From assembly GCF_022985175.1 (NCBI RefSeq), contig NC_066887.1, forward strand, positions 39,714,522 through 39,778,521: 64,000 bases of DNA. The letters run 5' to 3'. The notes beneath the pieces are model-generated. The model was given only the letters and a program-made list of their open reading frames with translations. It was not told where the DNA came from and made no database searches. Source of the stretch: Labeo rohita. Taxonomy: Eukaryota; Chordata; Actinopteri; Cypriniformes; Cyprinidae. Both the position numbers and the translations under genes were made by a program. Shown piece after piece: positions 14,835-24,099 of this stretch. Position 1 is the first letter of the stretch. Each line of letters begins with the position of its first letter.

Positions 14835-17800
14835 CACTTTAGCAGGGACTCGTGTACTCAGAAGAAAAACTCGATGAGGAGCCAGAGCCTGTGGAGAGAA
14901 CAGAGAACAATTAGAGCATTTCTTCCTGAACAAGAAATTACATATAATGTACTCACCTCCTTGTCATCCAAGATGTTCATGCCTTTTATTCTTCAGTCAT
15001 AAAGAAATTATATTTTTTATATTTTTTCTTCAAAATCATCCTACATCGCTGAAATACCTTTTTTGTGTAAAGGGTGTTTGATCTTCTTTGCATGTTCACT
15101 TCGTAAACACTGGGTCGGTACTTCTGCAGCGATGTAGGACGATTTTGAAGTTAGAGGAGAAAACAAGACGGGAGTTTGTCAACATACCTTAACTGTACTG
15201 ACCCGGATGACACAGAGTTCACGCAGAGCTAGACAAGATGAACATTTGAGGTTAAAAAGTATACAAATTCTAATTTGTTTAGAAAATGACAGATTGTTTC
15301 GCTAGGTAAGACCCTTCTTCCTCGGCTGGGATCGTTCGAAGCTGCATTTAAACTACATTTTGGAAGTTCGAACTCGGGGCACCATATCAGTCCATTATAT
15401 GGAGAAAAATCCTGAAATGTTTTCCTCAAAAACCATAATTTCTTCACGACTGAAGACAGAAAGACATGAACATCTTGGATGACAAGGGGGTGAGTACATT
15501 ATTTGTAAATTTGTTCTGGAAGTGGACTTCTCCTTTAGTAAAACATTTTTAAAATAATAGCTTATTTCTCCCACAGAATAAAATAGTAATATTTATCAAT
15601 TTTGTGTTTTTGTTTTTTCTTGGTCACAGTATAAATAACAAAAAAGGTTACTATACTTTTTTCAGAATGGCATATTTATATCTTGCAATTTCACATTACA
15701 AAACCATGATCACAGATTTACATCTCACATATCTGACTTTTTTCCACACACTATTTTGACATATTTTTCTGCCATGGATTTAAAAAATATATATTTTTGC
15801 AACCTTTTCATCTCACAATTCTGACATTTTTTTTTCAGAATTGCAAAAAAAACTTAATTGTGAGATAAACAAGAAAAAATAGAGAACTGAAACAAAATCT
15901 CACAAGTACTGTAGGTAAAACAGAATAAATTGTCCAGCGATGCACACTTCAAACATTAGTATGCTACGCTATCACATGACCTTATTAGACTGCATGCTCA
16001 ATTCAGAAAGTGTTAATCATTTATCACTGTGGGCAGTGTTGGGGGTAACGCATTACAAGTAATGCAAGTTACGTAATATTATTACTTTTTCCAAGTAACT
16101 AGTAAAGTAACGCATTACTTTTTAACTGACAGGAAAATATCTGAGTTACTTTTTTCAAATAAGTAATGGCAGTTACTTTTCCCCCCATTTATTGATTGAA
16201 ATAACGCATTACTTTCCATAAAAAGTAACTAAGTAACATAAGAGAGTAACTCAATATTGTAATGCATTACTTTTAAAAGTAACTTACCCCAACACTGATC
16301 ACAGGAATACAGTTATTTTATATTTTAATCCAATTTTGTGTAAAATTGTTGTTAATCTAGTAGGCAAAGTGTTTAAAATGTTATATTACTGTAATATTTT
16401 GATCAACATTTTATAATGAGAAAAACAGAATTTGAATCAAACACTGTCAACAAGCCATTAACACTATAATACTTGATTTTTAATATTAACAAACTAATTA
16501 AAGCCAAGCATGGTGTCTCACATAAAGTCTGTTTTCTCAGATGTGACAGAATGTGCTGACATTTCAGTGCATTAATTGTTTGCTGTGTTATTAGTCCTCT
16601 CATCTTTAACAGCTCAACTCATTTAGGTCGAATTGCAAAGAGCTCATGAACATTAAAAATCACGGGGATTGAAAGGCGTCACATGAACATGATTATCAGC
16701 CAATCAGAGCAACGTCGAGGAGAAGTCACGTTTTACAATCCTCGACTGAGTCACTTGTTTGAATGAATCAATCGCTTTGAATCGACTGAGTAAATGATTC
16801 AATGACTCACTTGTTAAGATTTGCTGACACCTACTGGCTGGTTTTAGTTTAGTATTTAAAAGATTATTTTTTTCTTTATCAAAAGTTTAATGTTTTTATG
16901 AAAATGTTATATTTACCATTTAAATCACAGCTATAATTAAGTAATTAACATATAACTAAATCAAGGTATTTTTAAAAAATCATTATGATGTATTCAGACA
17001 CACATTATGATGTCAGTGTGACACCGTGTTTAAATAATAACCTTAATCATTTTATAAATAAAAAACTATTTTTGGGGTTTTATAATAATAATAAAATTAT
17101 ATTATTATTATTCTCTTTGTTCTGCCTACTAAACGTTTATGCATGCTGTATTGTTATTGCACAGAACATGTGCTCAAGAAAAAAAAACAGTTAAGCTTTA
17201 AAAAGTCATGTGTGTTCACTAGGGTGCTTTCTTCAGCATTTTATAACAGCATGCAAATCTGAATCAATGCTGTAATTATGTATCGCTGTAATCAGCAACA
17301 AAACCCACACAGATTCTTTTTTTCCAGCTGAATATTAACTAGAGTTAGTGTAGCCTGACTGTAACCAGGTAAACCGTCCTGCTGCACATTCATTTAGAAA
17401 CTAATGAGCTATAGTGAGTTGGGCTCAAGAAATAAGACACAAACTTCATGACTAAAAGATGTGAGTTTCTTGCAAAATCTTGTGAAATTATCTGGAATGC
17501 AAATAGTGTGTGTGTGTGTGTTTTCATGCCTAGAGGAGCAGAACTCTGTCATGTCAGGACAGGAAAATGAGGGTAAGTATGTGTAAATACCACAGCTGAA
17601 CTTTACAATGAGGAACTTCTCAGACACTCCCTGCAACTCACTGTATGAAGACAAAACCTCACAACAAAAACACATGAGCTGCAAACCCTCCTCAATCTGT
17701 CTGTCTGACACACTAAAACACGACCAACACACAAAAAACAGAAGAAACAAAAACAAAATGATACCTCGCATGAAAGAAATGAAGTCTGCTTTTAGTATTG

Positions 17801-20346
17801 ATCAGAATAGGTAAAAAAAACAAGAAAATTTGTTTATGAAAACAGATTTGGAGAAGTGTAGCATCGCATCAGTGTCTCACCAATGGATCCTCTGCAGTGA
17901 ATGGGTGCCGTCAGAATGAGAGTCCAAACAGCTGATAAAAACATCACAATAATCCACAAGTAATCCACACCACTCCAGTCCTTCAGTTCACATCTTGAGA
18001 AGATAAAAGCTGAAACAAATCCATCAAGACATTTTAACTAAAATACCAGTGAGTCAATAATCCATAATAACACTTCGTCCAGTGAAAAAGTCCATCTCAC
18101 ATCAAAATCCAGCCACATATTTGTTTAGAGCTGTTTTGGCTTGAAAATACTGATTAATCTGTGCAGATTTCTTTCCTGATTCACACCAGACCACTTTTTC
18201 ACTGGAGGAAGTGTTATTATGGATTATGAACTCAATGTATTTTAGTTAAAAATGTCTTAATGATTGATTTGTTTCAGCTTTTGTCTTCTCAAGATGTGAA
18301 CTGATGGACTGGAGTGGTGTGGATTACTTGTGGATTACTGTGATGTTTTTATCAGCTGTTTGGACTCTCATTCTGATGGCACCCATTCACTGCAGAGGAT
18401 CCATTGGTGAGACAGTGATGGAATGACACATTTCTACAAAACCCTTATCTTGGATGGCCTAAAGGTAAGCACATTTTTAGCACATTTTCATTTTTGGCTG
18501 AACTATTCCTTTTAATATTACGTTGAGTGTCATTTAACTCACCAGGATTCTGCTCTCCACTTTGTCACCTTTGACCTCCAGGTTCACCTTCTTAAGGAAA
18601 CACAGCTTCACCTGCTGCCCGACAGCATCCTGAACGCTCTCTACACACACACACACACACACAGAATCTCTCTGAAATATTATTTTCCAACATGATCAAT
18701 TCAGAGAAGTGCTGGATCTTCTCATGATTCCATTCAAAGGGAGGCAAAATTGATCAAATCACATGAATCAGATGATCATATGAAGGAACATTGATTAACG
18801 AGATCTCAGTTGTTTCCCCTAAACAGCAAATGCTTCTCCTCAGATGTTTCTCCTGAGAAAACAACCCAAGTAATCTGACACGCGTCTCATTTAGAGATCT
18901 CAACACACCAATCAAGTCTGAGATCTAAATATGTACTCAAACAGTTCTCATCAGATGATCAGATTCATTTTGTAGCTCTAAACTCTTACTGGATGACAGC
19001 TAGTGACTCATTTTGGTCTAGTTTTATTAAAATCTTTGGAAGAAACATCTGAGATTAAGTAATCATCTCCTCATAAATAAATGACAACTTCTAATGAGGC
19101 CTGTCACCATAAAACATGATGGTGTTCATTCACTGTGTTTATTTTCGGCTGAAACTGATGTTTGTTTGAGAAGCTCATACCACATCTATGGGTAAAGCAA
19201 AACTTCTGAATCCACAGCAAAAATATATACTGTATATTTAAAGAATTTGCCAAAATGTGTTTTAAATGTAAAATAAATATATAGTAAACAGTAACGCTCA
19301 ATGAAATATATTTTTGAAACTCAAAATATATTCAGCTTTAACCAAATGTGGATGGAATGGCTTACTAGAGATTAAAACCAGATTCTTAATTATTTATTTA
19401 TGTTGTTTATATATGTATATATAGAGCCTATGAATATATACATCAAATGCTAAATACATATATTTTAAAATGTACAAAATTATATATAATATTTGCATGT
19501 ATATATATTATCCATTTGATACACATAAGTGACCTTGGAGCACAAAACCAGTCTTAAGTATCACGGGTGTATTTGTAGCAATAGCCAAAAATACATCGGA
19601 TGGGTCAAAATGATCGATTTTCCCTTTATGCCAAAAATCATTAGGATATTAAGTAAAGATCATGTTCTATGAAAATATTTTTGTAAATTTCCTACCGCAA
19701 ATATATCAAAACGTAATTTCTGATTAGTAATATGCATTGCTAAGAACTTCATTTGAACAACTTTAAAGGTGATTTTCTCCGTATTTTGACTTTTTTGCAC
19801 CCTCAGATTCCAGATTCTCAAACTGTTGTATTTCAGCCAGATATCGTCCTAACAAACCATATGGTTTCCATATTTATCCAGCCTTCAGATTTCAGAACAT
19901 TGACCCTAATGATGGTTTGGTGGTCCAGGGTCACATATATTCATAGGCTCTTTGTTATTTGTTCTCTGTAACTTTCACTTCTTTTTTTCACTTCTTTTTT
20001 ATTGCCTCACAATATTTTATATGCCTTTATTTTGTTGCCTTATATATGAGAAACAGAAGGGCGTCTTTTTACCGTCGCGTCGCGCCGAATCCACTGCAAA
20101 TTACTTATTACAGACTTTATCTATTTTGTCGCGTCGCGCTGTTCGCTTCAGGTGAAGACAAGACGCTCTCAGGTGTGGGCGGGGTTTGAACTGGCCCCGC
20201 CCACAACTAACATACTTTAACGGTAATAAAGTGTCTGTTTATTGAAATCATTCGAGCGTTGAAAACAAAACTTGTTATGATTTCTGAGGAAGTGATCACA
20301 AACACAAGTTTCAGCGACTCACAGCGTCTCACATGTAATCGTGCTG

Positions 20347-20379
<33 letters not shown>

Positions 20380-20439
20380 CAGAGGCTGAAGTTTCTTACC
20401 CAGCAGATCCTGAGGAACGTCTGAATCTTCTCCGCTCAT
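63..20439 (-). CDS. carmil1: CARMIL1 (capping protein regulator and myosin 1 linker 1), 33 coding exons, 3' end off the window
   Basis: Exons in coding order: 20439-20400, 18640-18543, 14888-14838, 14396-14337, 12651-12530, 12407-12310, 12222-12152, 12066-11993, 11912-11837, 11747-11659, 11558-11464, 9963-9877, 9740-9652, 9507-9430, 9336-9260, 9142-9038, 8821-8752, 8660-8579, 8497-8398, 8282-8228, 8144-7972, 7888-7820, 7735-7642, 5865-5767, 5598-5470, 5313-5167, 4669-4494, 2514-2427, 2330-2208, 1443-1377, 1306-1056, 298-189, 118-63. Every junction is GT-AG and all phases chain with no stop, giving 3199 coding nt (about 1066 codons). The family is about 1370 residues, so the C-terminal proline-rich tail is missing. 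CARMIL1 fits better than CARMIL2/3 because of peptides such as DVDTIYLSQDTREL, HTISLTNNCLEDKG, TKRKSIHSRM and SGFFSSIKQR. Family knowledge: cytosolic, membrane-edge leucine-rich-repeat protein that binds and allosterically inhibits actin capping protein, promoting lamellipodial actin assembly. The paralogue assignment is inferred from remembered family sequence, not from an alignment run. Confidence 0.9.
404..600 (-). repeat. Degenerate L2-type LINE 3'-tail-like repeat in CARMIL1 intron 31
   Basis: The stretch begins aagtcaagtcagtgtgtttc, followed by a 'tatagcacgttatacaatg' segment. This resembles the reverse complement of the GACTT-repeat tail seen at 55754-55775 and, in this orientation, at 61976. 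It is short and diverged. The rest of intron 31 (299-1055) is AT-rich with no other recognisable content. Confidence 0.4.
2338..2370. repeat. (CA)n microsatellite beside CARMIL1 exon 29
   Basis: An uninterrupted CA dinucleotide run starts about 8 bp beyond the exon 29 boundary at 2330, so on the gene strand a (TG)n tract forms the upstream part of the acceptor region. Confidence 0.9.
2427..5865 (-). CDS. carmil1: CARMIL1 exons 24-28: helical dimerisation domain
   Basis: Exon 24 (MEQYLLRNHESRRYLQEQAF, then RLQQGLVTSTTQQ) and exon 25 (QVQDQLNSLC, then TAESLMRDAKNSTT) begin the all-helical region that in CARMIL1 forms an antiparallel dimer. Exon 26 runs LLRSLYHLRSSGRGTGGSDG, then a GT-rich in-frame stretch encoding GVCVQ, then VQEKLCSVAGEISELIDQQL. 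Exon 27 carries GLLVSMLDTAQSVCPHIMQQ and TATLLEQSAIDIINKIR; exon 28 carries SEVKLSMASCLSDYITDEIL. Introns 23, 26 and 27 around these exons hold G/T-rich minisatellite arrays. The 15-bp GTGTG..CAG stretch inside exon 26 could be mistaken for a tiny intron, but the frame is open through it. Confidence 0.88.
2765..4105. repeat. G/T-rich minisatellite, 10-bp unit, CARMIL1 intron 27
   Basis: About 1.3 kb of tandem variants of a roughly 10-bp unit such as 'agtatgtttg', with alternates 'agtatgcttg', 'gagtgtgttt' and 'gtgtatgttt'. Longer blocks of 30-60 bp are themselves repeated. The plus strand almost lacks C away from 'cttg' variants, so the transcribed (minus) RNA is C/A-rich. Open frames across it read as LKHTQT-like repeats and are not genes. 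Confidence 0.93.
4687..5145. repeat. G/T-rich minisatellite, same family, CARMIL1 intron 26
   Basis: Same decanucleotide family as in intron 27 but richer in 'gagcatgttt' variants. It fills most of the 497-bp intron between exons 27 and 26. Confidence 0.9.
5935..7370. repeat. G/T-rich minisatellite, same family, CARMIL1 intron 23
   Basis: Two blocks (about 5935-6050 and 6161-7370) of the same 10-bp family, separated by about 110 bp of unrelated sequence that includes a 'ccccccaccccc' stretch and a poly-T run. Dominant variants are 'gagtatgttt', 'ggagcatgtt' and 'tgtgtatgtc'. Confidence 0.92.
7371..7622. mobile_element. 252-bp MITE with perfect 20-bp TIRs, TA target site
   Basis: The left end TGAAGAGTTCAGATGCAAAA (7371-7390) is exactly matched in inverted orientation at 7603-7622. 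Both flanks carry TA (7369-7370 and 7623-7624), as expected for a Tc1/mariner-type or other TA-targeting non-autonomous element. It ends 14 bp beyond the 6-base donor of CARMIL1 exon 23. Confidence 0.85.
7642..12222 (-). CDS. carmil1: CARMIL1 exons 7-23: leucine-rich repeat domain
   Basis: Seventeen short exons (55-173 nt) encode the horseshoe LRR domain. Repeats are readable as LxxLxLxxN-type strings: LEELALDNTGL, LKQLDLSKNSL, LTHLNLSGNTL, LHTLDLSNSEC, LTVLNLSRSVF, ITSLDISDNGL, IKHLSIGRNFS, LASLSLADSRI and LTHLDISGNSMGDFGAKMLA. The block opens with GGFSRLYWCVCDQMNVPYRD and EVQWDVDTIYL, then ELNQWFIKLSIKDFKL, all characteristic of CARMIL. It closes with NYTIRFMPVPIIDAAQALK and NNPEKTEDALMK. 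Exon 13 looks about five residues shorter than human CARMIL1 between KGVN and LTHLNLSGN. Donors of exons 21 (GTGCCG), 22 (GTGTGT) and 23 (GTCACA) are weak matches to consensus but are forced by reading frame and homology. Confidence 0.9.
10010..11019. other. AT-rich part of CARMIL1 intron 11
   Basis: Apart from a short (CA)n run near 9974-9998, this stretch is AT-rich with many short poly-A/T runs. No exon, RNA gene or clear repeat boundary was seen. Confidence 0.6.
11020..11428 (+). repeat. Interspersed element with 'gtgaccctgga' ends, copy 1
   Basis: Starts tgtgaccctggac and ends ctccagggtcacgtg, so the ends form a short inverted repeat. The interior carries 'tttgtagcaatagccaaaaa' and 'gcaccctcagattccagatt', which recur at 19529-19937 and, inverted, at 48090-48458. 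It lies in CARMIL1 intron 11 and ends about 35 bp from exon 11. Confidence 0.85.
12310..20439 (-). CDS. carmil1: CARMIL1 exons 1-6: start codon, PH-like domain and linker (residues about 1-156)
   Basis: The start is ATG at 20439-20437, reading MSGEDSDVPQDLL before a phase-1 donor at 20400. Exon 2 continues ESVQDAVGQQVKLCFLKK and VNLEVKGDKVESRIL, the usual CARMIL N-terminus. Exons 3-5 (ALAPHRVFLLSTRVPAK, VDQSFSIFDIQSISSVRQKQ, then a segment ending IGTNIQEICPGLDPL) correspond to the non-canonical PH domain that in the family binds membrane phospholipids. Exon 6 carries RVIKKLVLKPVERVISLQTL and ends TPAEAGPCG, the linker before the first repeat. Introns here are the longest of the gene (1.8, 3.7 and 1.7 kb) and hold most of its transposon insertions. 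No competing in-frame upstream ATG was seen in exon 1. Confidence 0.88.
12468..12506. repeat. (GT)n microsatellite in CARMIL1 intron 5
   Basis: About 19 GT units lie about 24 bp below the exon 5 boundary at 12530, leaving little sequence between donor and repeat on the gene strand. Confidence 0.9.
12670..14330. other. CARMIL1 intron 4, no gene seen
   Basis: Contains a poly-A then (TA)n run at about 13120-13168 and otherwise unremarkable AT-rich sequence. The small open frames near 13004-13780 show no recognisable protein. Confidence 0.6.
14597..14638. repeat. (CA)n microsatellite in CARMIL1 intron 3
   Basis: About 21 CA units. A second CA run lies at 14803-14830, just below exon 3 (14838). 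Confidence 0.9.
14912..15535. mobile_element. Non-autonomous DNA element with long inverted arms, CARMIL1 intron 2
   Basis: The left arm 'cttgtcatccaagatgttca' (about 14960) and the right arm 'gaacatcttggatgacaagg' (about 15468) are inverted copies. Matching continues outward through 'aatgtactcacc' and 'ggtgagtacatt' towards both ends. Related sequence occurs at 23060-23370 and, inverted, at 22345-22520. Outer ends are approximate. Confidence 0.75.
15690..15890. repeat. Degenerate 'tcacaattctgac' tandem-like repeat
   Basis: Repeats of cacattacaaaacc/catctcacaattctgac type resemble the reverse complement of the 'cagaattgtgagatataaac' family at 35630-36370. Copies are diverged. Confidence 0.45.
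16034..16297. mobile_element. 264-bp palindromic hAT-like MITE
   Basis: The left end 'cagtgttgggggtaacgcat' mirrors the right end 'taacttaccccaacactg'. The interior is a run of 'gtaacgcattactttt' blocks in both orientations. No convincing 8-bp target duplication was found (left 'actgtggg', right 'atcacagg'). Confidence 0.75.
17868..18430. mobile_element. Fold-back element, about 560 bp, CARMIL1 intron 2
   Basis: The left arm (about 17868-18090: 'tctcaccaatggatcctctg', 'gagtccaaacagctgataaa') is the inverted copy of the right arm (about 18190-18430: 'tttatcagctgtttggactc', 'cagaggatccattggtgaga'), leaving a short loop. A single-arm remnant lies at 35010-35200. Confidence 0.85.
19529..19937 (+). 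repeat. Interspersed 'gtgaccctgga' element, copy 2
   Basis: Same element and orientation as 11020-11428: 'atttgtagcaatagccaaaa' and 'gcaccctcagattccagatt' are conserved, and it ends ccagggtcac. It lies in CARMIL1 intron 1. Confidence 0.85.
20348..20378. repeat. (GT)n microsatellite just inside CARMIL1 intron 1
   Basis: About 15 GT units begin about 20 bp below the exon 1 donor at 20399-20394. Confidence 0.9.
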
Positions 20440-20650
20440 CTTCACTGTCGGACCGGATGGAGAACTCCAGAAGAACTTGTGAAGCGAGCGGATTCCTCAT
20501 GAGCTGCGCTTCATTCCGCTGGTCACACAAACACACAACTAGTTAGAGATCCGTGACACTCAGTGCAGCGGGAGGAATGAAGCGGAACAGACGAGAGTCG
20601 ATCCCTCCCGCGAGAGCGGCAGATCCCACCCTACTCACCTCTACCGGCCT
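20440..20650 (-). promoter_or_regulatory. carmil1: Probable CARMIL1 5'UTR and proximal promoter
   Basis: The stretch upstream of the start codon is more GC-rich and CpG-containing than its surroundings, for example 'tcccgcgagagcggcag' near 20608. No TATA box was found, so a TATA-less start is inferred from position and composition only. Confidence 0.35.
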
Positions 20651-20749
20651 CTGTGTGCCTGTGTCTGGGTTTCTATTACATTTCCATTAAAACACTTTAA
20701 TGCATCATCTTTGTGTTGTTTACATAAAGCCTGCTGCCAACGCATTATA

Positions 20750-21200
20750 TACAAAATAAGTCGAAAAAATATAGTATATAACAATAGTAAATAATAAAAA
20801 AATTGTATTACAACAAGGTGTTAAGTAGCTTGATGAATGAAATAAGATACAAAGAGGCTGCCTGTCATTAATCAACATCACAGATAACAAAACATGTTCT
20901 AAGAATGCTTTCCTATAAGGTTCCTATTAAGGTTCACCTTGTTAGAGGCTATTTACAGTAACTTAACCCACCACAAAATTACAAAAGATGCACTAAACAC
21001 AATTAACAAAAGGTTTTCACTGCATTAGGATGAACAGAACTTCGAATAGTTCCCATATACTTGTCTACATCAACTTTGAATAAACATAAGAGACTTAGAG
21101 CTTTAGATTTAGATTTTTGTTTATGTATGTGAAATTTAGCTAGCTGGAAAACATATTTAAAACAGAAAGAAAGCACATTTCCGTACAATCCTTTCTGATT
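20750..21200 (-). mobile_element. L1/Tx1-like LINE 3' fragment
   Basis: Minus-strand translation near 21150-21010 contains FQLAKFHIHKQKSK, matching LLAKFHIHKQKF in the larger LINE copy at 28512-29510. Only the extreme ORF2 C-terminus and 3' tail remain. Confidence 0.7.
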
Positions 21201-21420
21201 CAGTCAGAATCTGTTTTATGTATTCTAGACTCAAAGTTATAATCCTGACTGGTCTCATTGTCCAGTTCAAACCACAAGACGCCGGCGTCTGTGGGTGATG
21301 TTGCTGTGGTAGTAGGTGGAAGTGCGCTTGTCGTAGTCGTTGTTGTGGTCGTCGCTGTGGTTGTGCTGCCTTTCATGCTGCCCATTCACAGCTTCAGTCC
21401 CAGAACCAGTCGCAGATGTG
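21200..21420 (-). other. Unassigned threonine-rich open frame
   Basis: An open frame at 21385-21200 reads MGSMKGSTTTATTTTTTTTS, then SPTDAGVLWFELDNETSQDY. The (ACN)n stretch is low-complexity. No family is recognised and no flanking splice context is convincing. It may be chance sequence or decayed transposon coding. Confidence 0.2.
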
Positions 21421-21604
21421 TGTCCTGAGGGTCCGTGGCGGCTTAATACGGTTTTTAGGGTTTTGTCTACATTTTTGTATTGATGTTATTTCAGTTTTAG
21501 TTATTTTAGTAAATTAAACTAAATAAAAATGAGAAACTTTGCCTAGCTAAAAAAACAAAACAAAAAACTTTTTTTTAATTTTATTTAAAGTAACATTTTT
21601 TAAA

Positions 21605-22340
21605 AGGTTTTAGTTCAAGGGGTCATTGGATGCCCATTTTCCACAAGTTGATATGATTCTTTAGGGTCTTAATGAAAAGGGTCTCTAATATACTTTGATT
21701 AAAAATTCTCAATGGTTTTGTAAAATAACACCCTTTTTACCTTGACAAAATCAGCTCTGCAAAAATCATCTCATTCTGGTTGAGGCTGCTTTAAATGCAA
21801 ATGAGCTCTGCTCGCCCCGCCCCTCTCTTCTCTCTGTGGAGTGACGAGCCTGTTTACTTTAGCCGCGTTTAGCTGCTAAACTTGCTATCTAGCACGTTAT
21901 AAGGAAAGACGATCGCAAAGATTCATTAAAAAACCCTTACACTCACTTCTGCTGTAAGTGAAGCTGGATCACGAATGATTTGCGTGAACATAGACGGATA
22001 TATGTAGATCGGGAGGTGCATTACCTTCACAAACAAATGTAATCTACTGCATCTTCAGCAGCTCAGATGTCGGGAGTAAATGACGACCACTATGTTCATT
22101 ATTACATCCAGCAACACAACACCTCAATTGCTCAATCGGAGATATTCTTGTCTGACTTACATCCTTGCTCCGGCATCAAAACAAAAGAGGTCGGACTGTT
22201 ACAGCTGATCTGAGTTAAGAAACGCTCATGTCAATCAACTATGGTGGGTGTGGCCTCTGTCATGTGACACCACAACGAAAGGCATCTGAGAACGGCTCGA
22301 TTTGAAAAAGGGGATATTATTTTTACAGATTAATTAAAAA
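21605..22340. repeat. Probable interspersed DNA-element copy
   Basis: The segment runs from 'caaggggtcattggatgccc' to 'ttgaaaaaggggatattatt'. It resembles a family I associate with cyprinid genomes. No second copy is present in this window, so the call rests on recognition only. Confidence 0.4.
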
Positions 22341-22344
22341 CCAC

Positions 22345-23370
22345 TGCATGGACTTCATTGGTGCCCTGATTTTGAACTTCCAAAATGTAGTTTAAATGCA
22401 GTTTCAAAGGCTCTAAACGATCCCAGCCGAAGAAGAAGGGTCTTATCTAGCGAAACAATCATTTTTTTCAAAAAATAAAAATTTGTATACTTTTTAAGCT
22501 CAAAAGCTTGTGTAGCACAGGTTCTGGGATGCACGTCCACGGGTCGTTCTTGAACAATTCGTTCATTTTGAACGAATCTTTAATGTGACTTACGAAAAAC
22601 GAGTCATCTCAGGGAGTGATTCGTTCCTATTAGGTTCTGTACTGGAATTAGTTCACCTGTTTCTATTCTTCGGGGTTTTTGAGTCATTCATTCATCTTAT
22701 GGGGCTGTCACGTGACGCTGATTTTGCTAAAATGAAAGAAATGACTCGAAAAAATTTTTTTCTCATTTTGCTGAATGAGACGCAAAGGTCTGAATCACTA
22801 CTACGAATCAGGTCTAGGTTCATCGTCTGTGTACTCTGGCTAAAATAGGTAGAGTATGGTGAAAAACTCCATCTTATTTTTCTCCTACAACTTCAGAATC
22901 GTCCGACACATTGTACCTTCTTGTTTGTAACATTGTTTGACTTACTTGCACTTTCTTCGCCGTTAGTCTTTGCGCGTTCACTTTGTAAACACTGGGTCTG
23001 TAGTTCGGCATGACCTTTCTATCCGTGATTCAATTCGTAGCATCATGGACGCGCAAGCTACACCAGCTTGTGCCTAAAAAGTAGACACATTTTTATTTTC
23101 CGAAAAAAATGACCGATTGTTTCGCTAGATAAGACCCTTCTTTCTCACCTGGGATCGTTTAGAGCCTTTGAAGCCGCATTTAAACTACATTTTGGAAGTT
23201 CAAAATTGGGGCACCAATGAAGTCCATTATATGGAGAAAAATCCTGAAATGTTTCTCAAAAAACATAATTTCTTTACGACTGAAGACAGAAAGACATGAA
23301 CATCTTGGATGACAAGGGGTGAGTACATTATTTGTGAATTGTTGTTCTGGAAGTGAACTTCTTCTTTAAT
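22345..23370. mobile_element. Inverted-arm element related to 14912-15535
   Basis: 22345-22520 (in inverted orientation) and 23060-23345 share 'cgctag(a/g)taagacccttctt' and 'catttaaactacattttgga'. They also match the right arm at 15290-15490. Between them lies about 500 bp with no recognised content, including a 66-bp segment resembling 'gttcattttgaacgaatc' half-palindromes. Confidence 0.65.
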
Positions 23371-23980
23371 TGTTCTAACCCTGATTTCCATAAATCATAA
23401 GCAGGCACTCCCTAGGTACACAGGACACTCACACCACAGCCGCTCTGCAGGTACATTTAACTAGCAAAATGACAGAAGATATGAAGTCTTATTTTCTGAG
23501 AAACTTATCAAAATGAGTTTATGATTAAAACAAGAACCAGTGGAGTCCGAAAAATCAACTTAGTTCAAATTGAAAACAAGCTTTCATTCCTCTCTGACAG
23601 ATATTTGTTCTTGTTTTAAACATAATCTCACTTCATTTTGTTCAGTTTCTCAGGAAATCAGATCTTCATATCTCCTTTTTGCATCTCCAGTAATTTTAGG
23701 AATGTTTAGACATTTATTTTGAAAAGCAAGATATTTTTTTTTCAACATTAATGCAATGACTTCATGAATTTAAGAATTTCTGCTTTAATTTGAAACACAC
23801 AGGAGCATCTGAAAGTGTGTACACAATCAAACTCGCTCAAGTTTGCGTCTCTGTCTGCTGTGTGGAAAAAATAACCCCAAACACTTTCTTATCAGATCTA
23901 CACGGATATCGTAGGTGACCTATTTAATCCCAAAAAGGTGAATTTTCACTGAAAAGCGAGAATATGTATCTATGCTTTAC

Positions 23981-24072
23981 CTTGAAGTGTATTATTTTAA
24001 AGAAGCTCCCGACTGTTTCCCAGTCGATGCCCTGAACCCACCAATCAGCGTCTAAAAATCCATGCGCAGATC
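23981..24072 (-). other. Candidate orphan exon
   Basis: An acceptor with a pyrimidine tract (TTCTTCTCTGCAG) and a good donor (AAG|GTAAAG) bound 92 nt that enter in phase 1 and leave in phase 0. Translation is SAHGFLDADWWVQGIDWETV, then GSFFKIIHFK. No family was recognised and no partner exon was found within the flanking kilobases. It lies about 3.5 kb upstream of CARMIL1 exon 1 on the same strand. Confidence 0.25.
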
Positions 24073-24099
24073 CTGCAGAGAAGAAGAGAGAATCAACAG

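Noticed and set aside
17409..17771. 120-codon minus-strand frame with hydrophobic start
   Set aside because: Lies in CARMIL1 intron 2 with no recognised domain or splice partners; the leader-like start alone is weak evidence.
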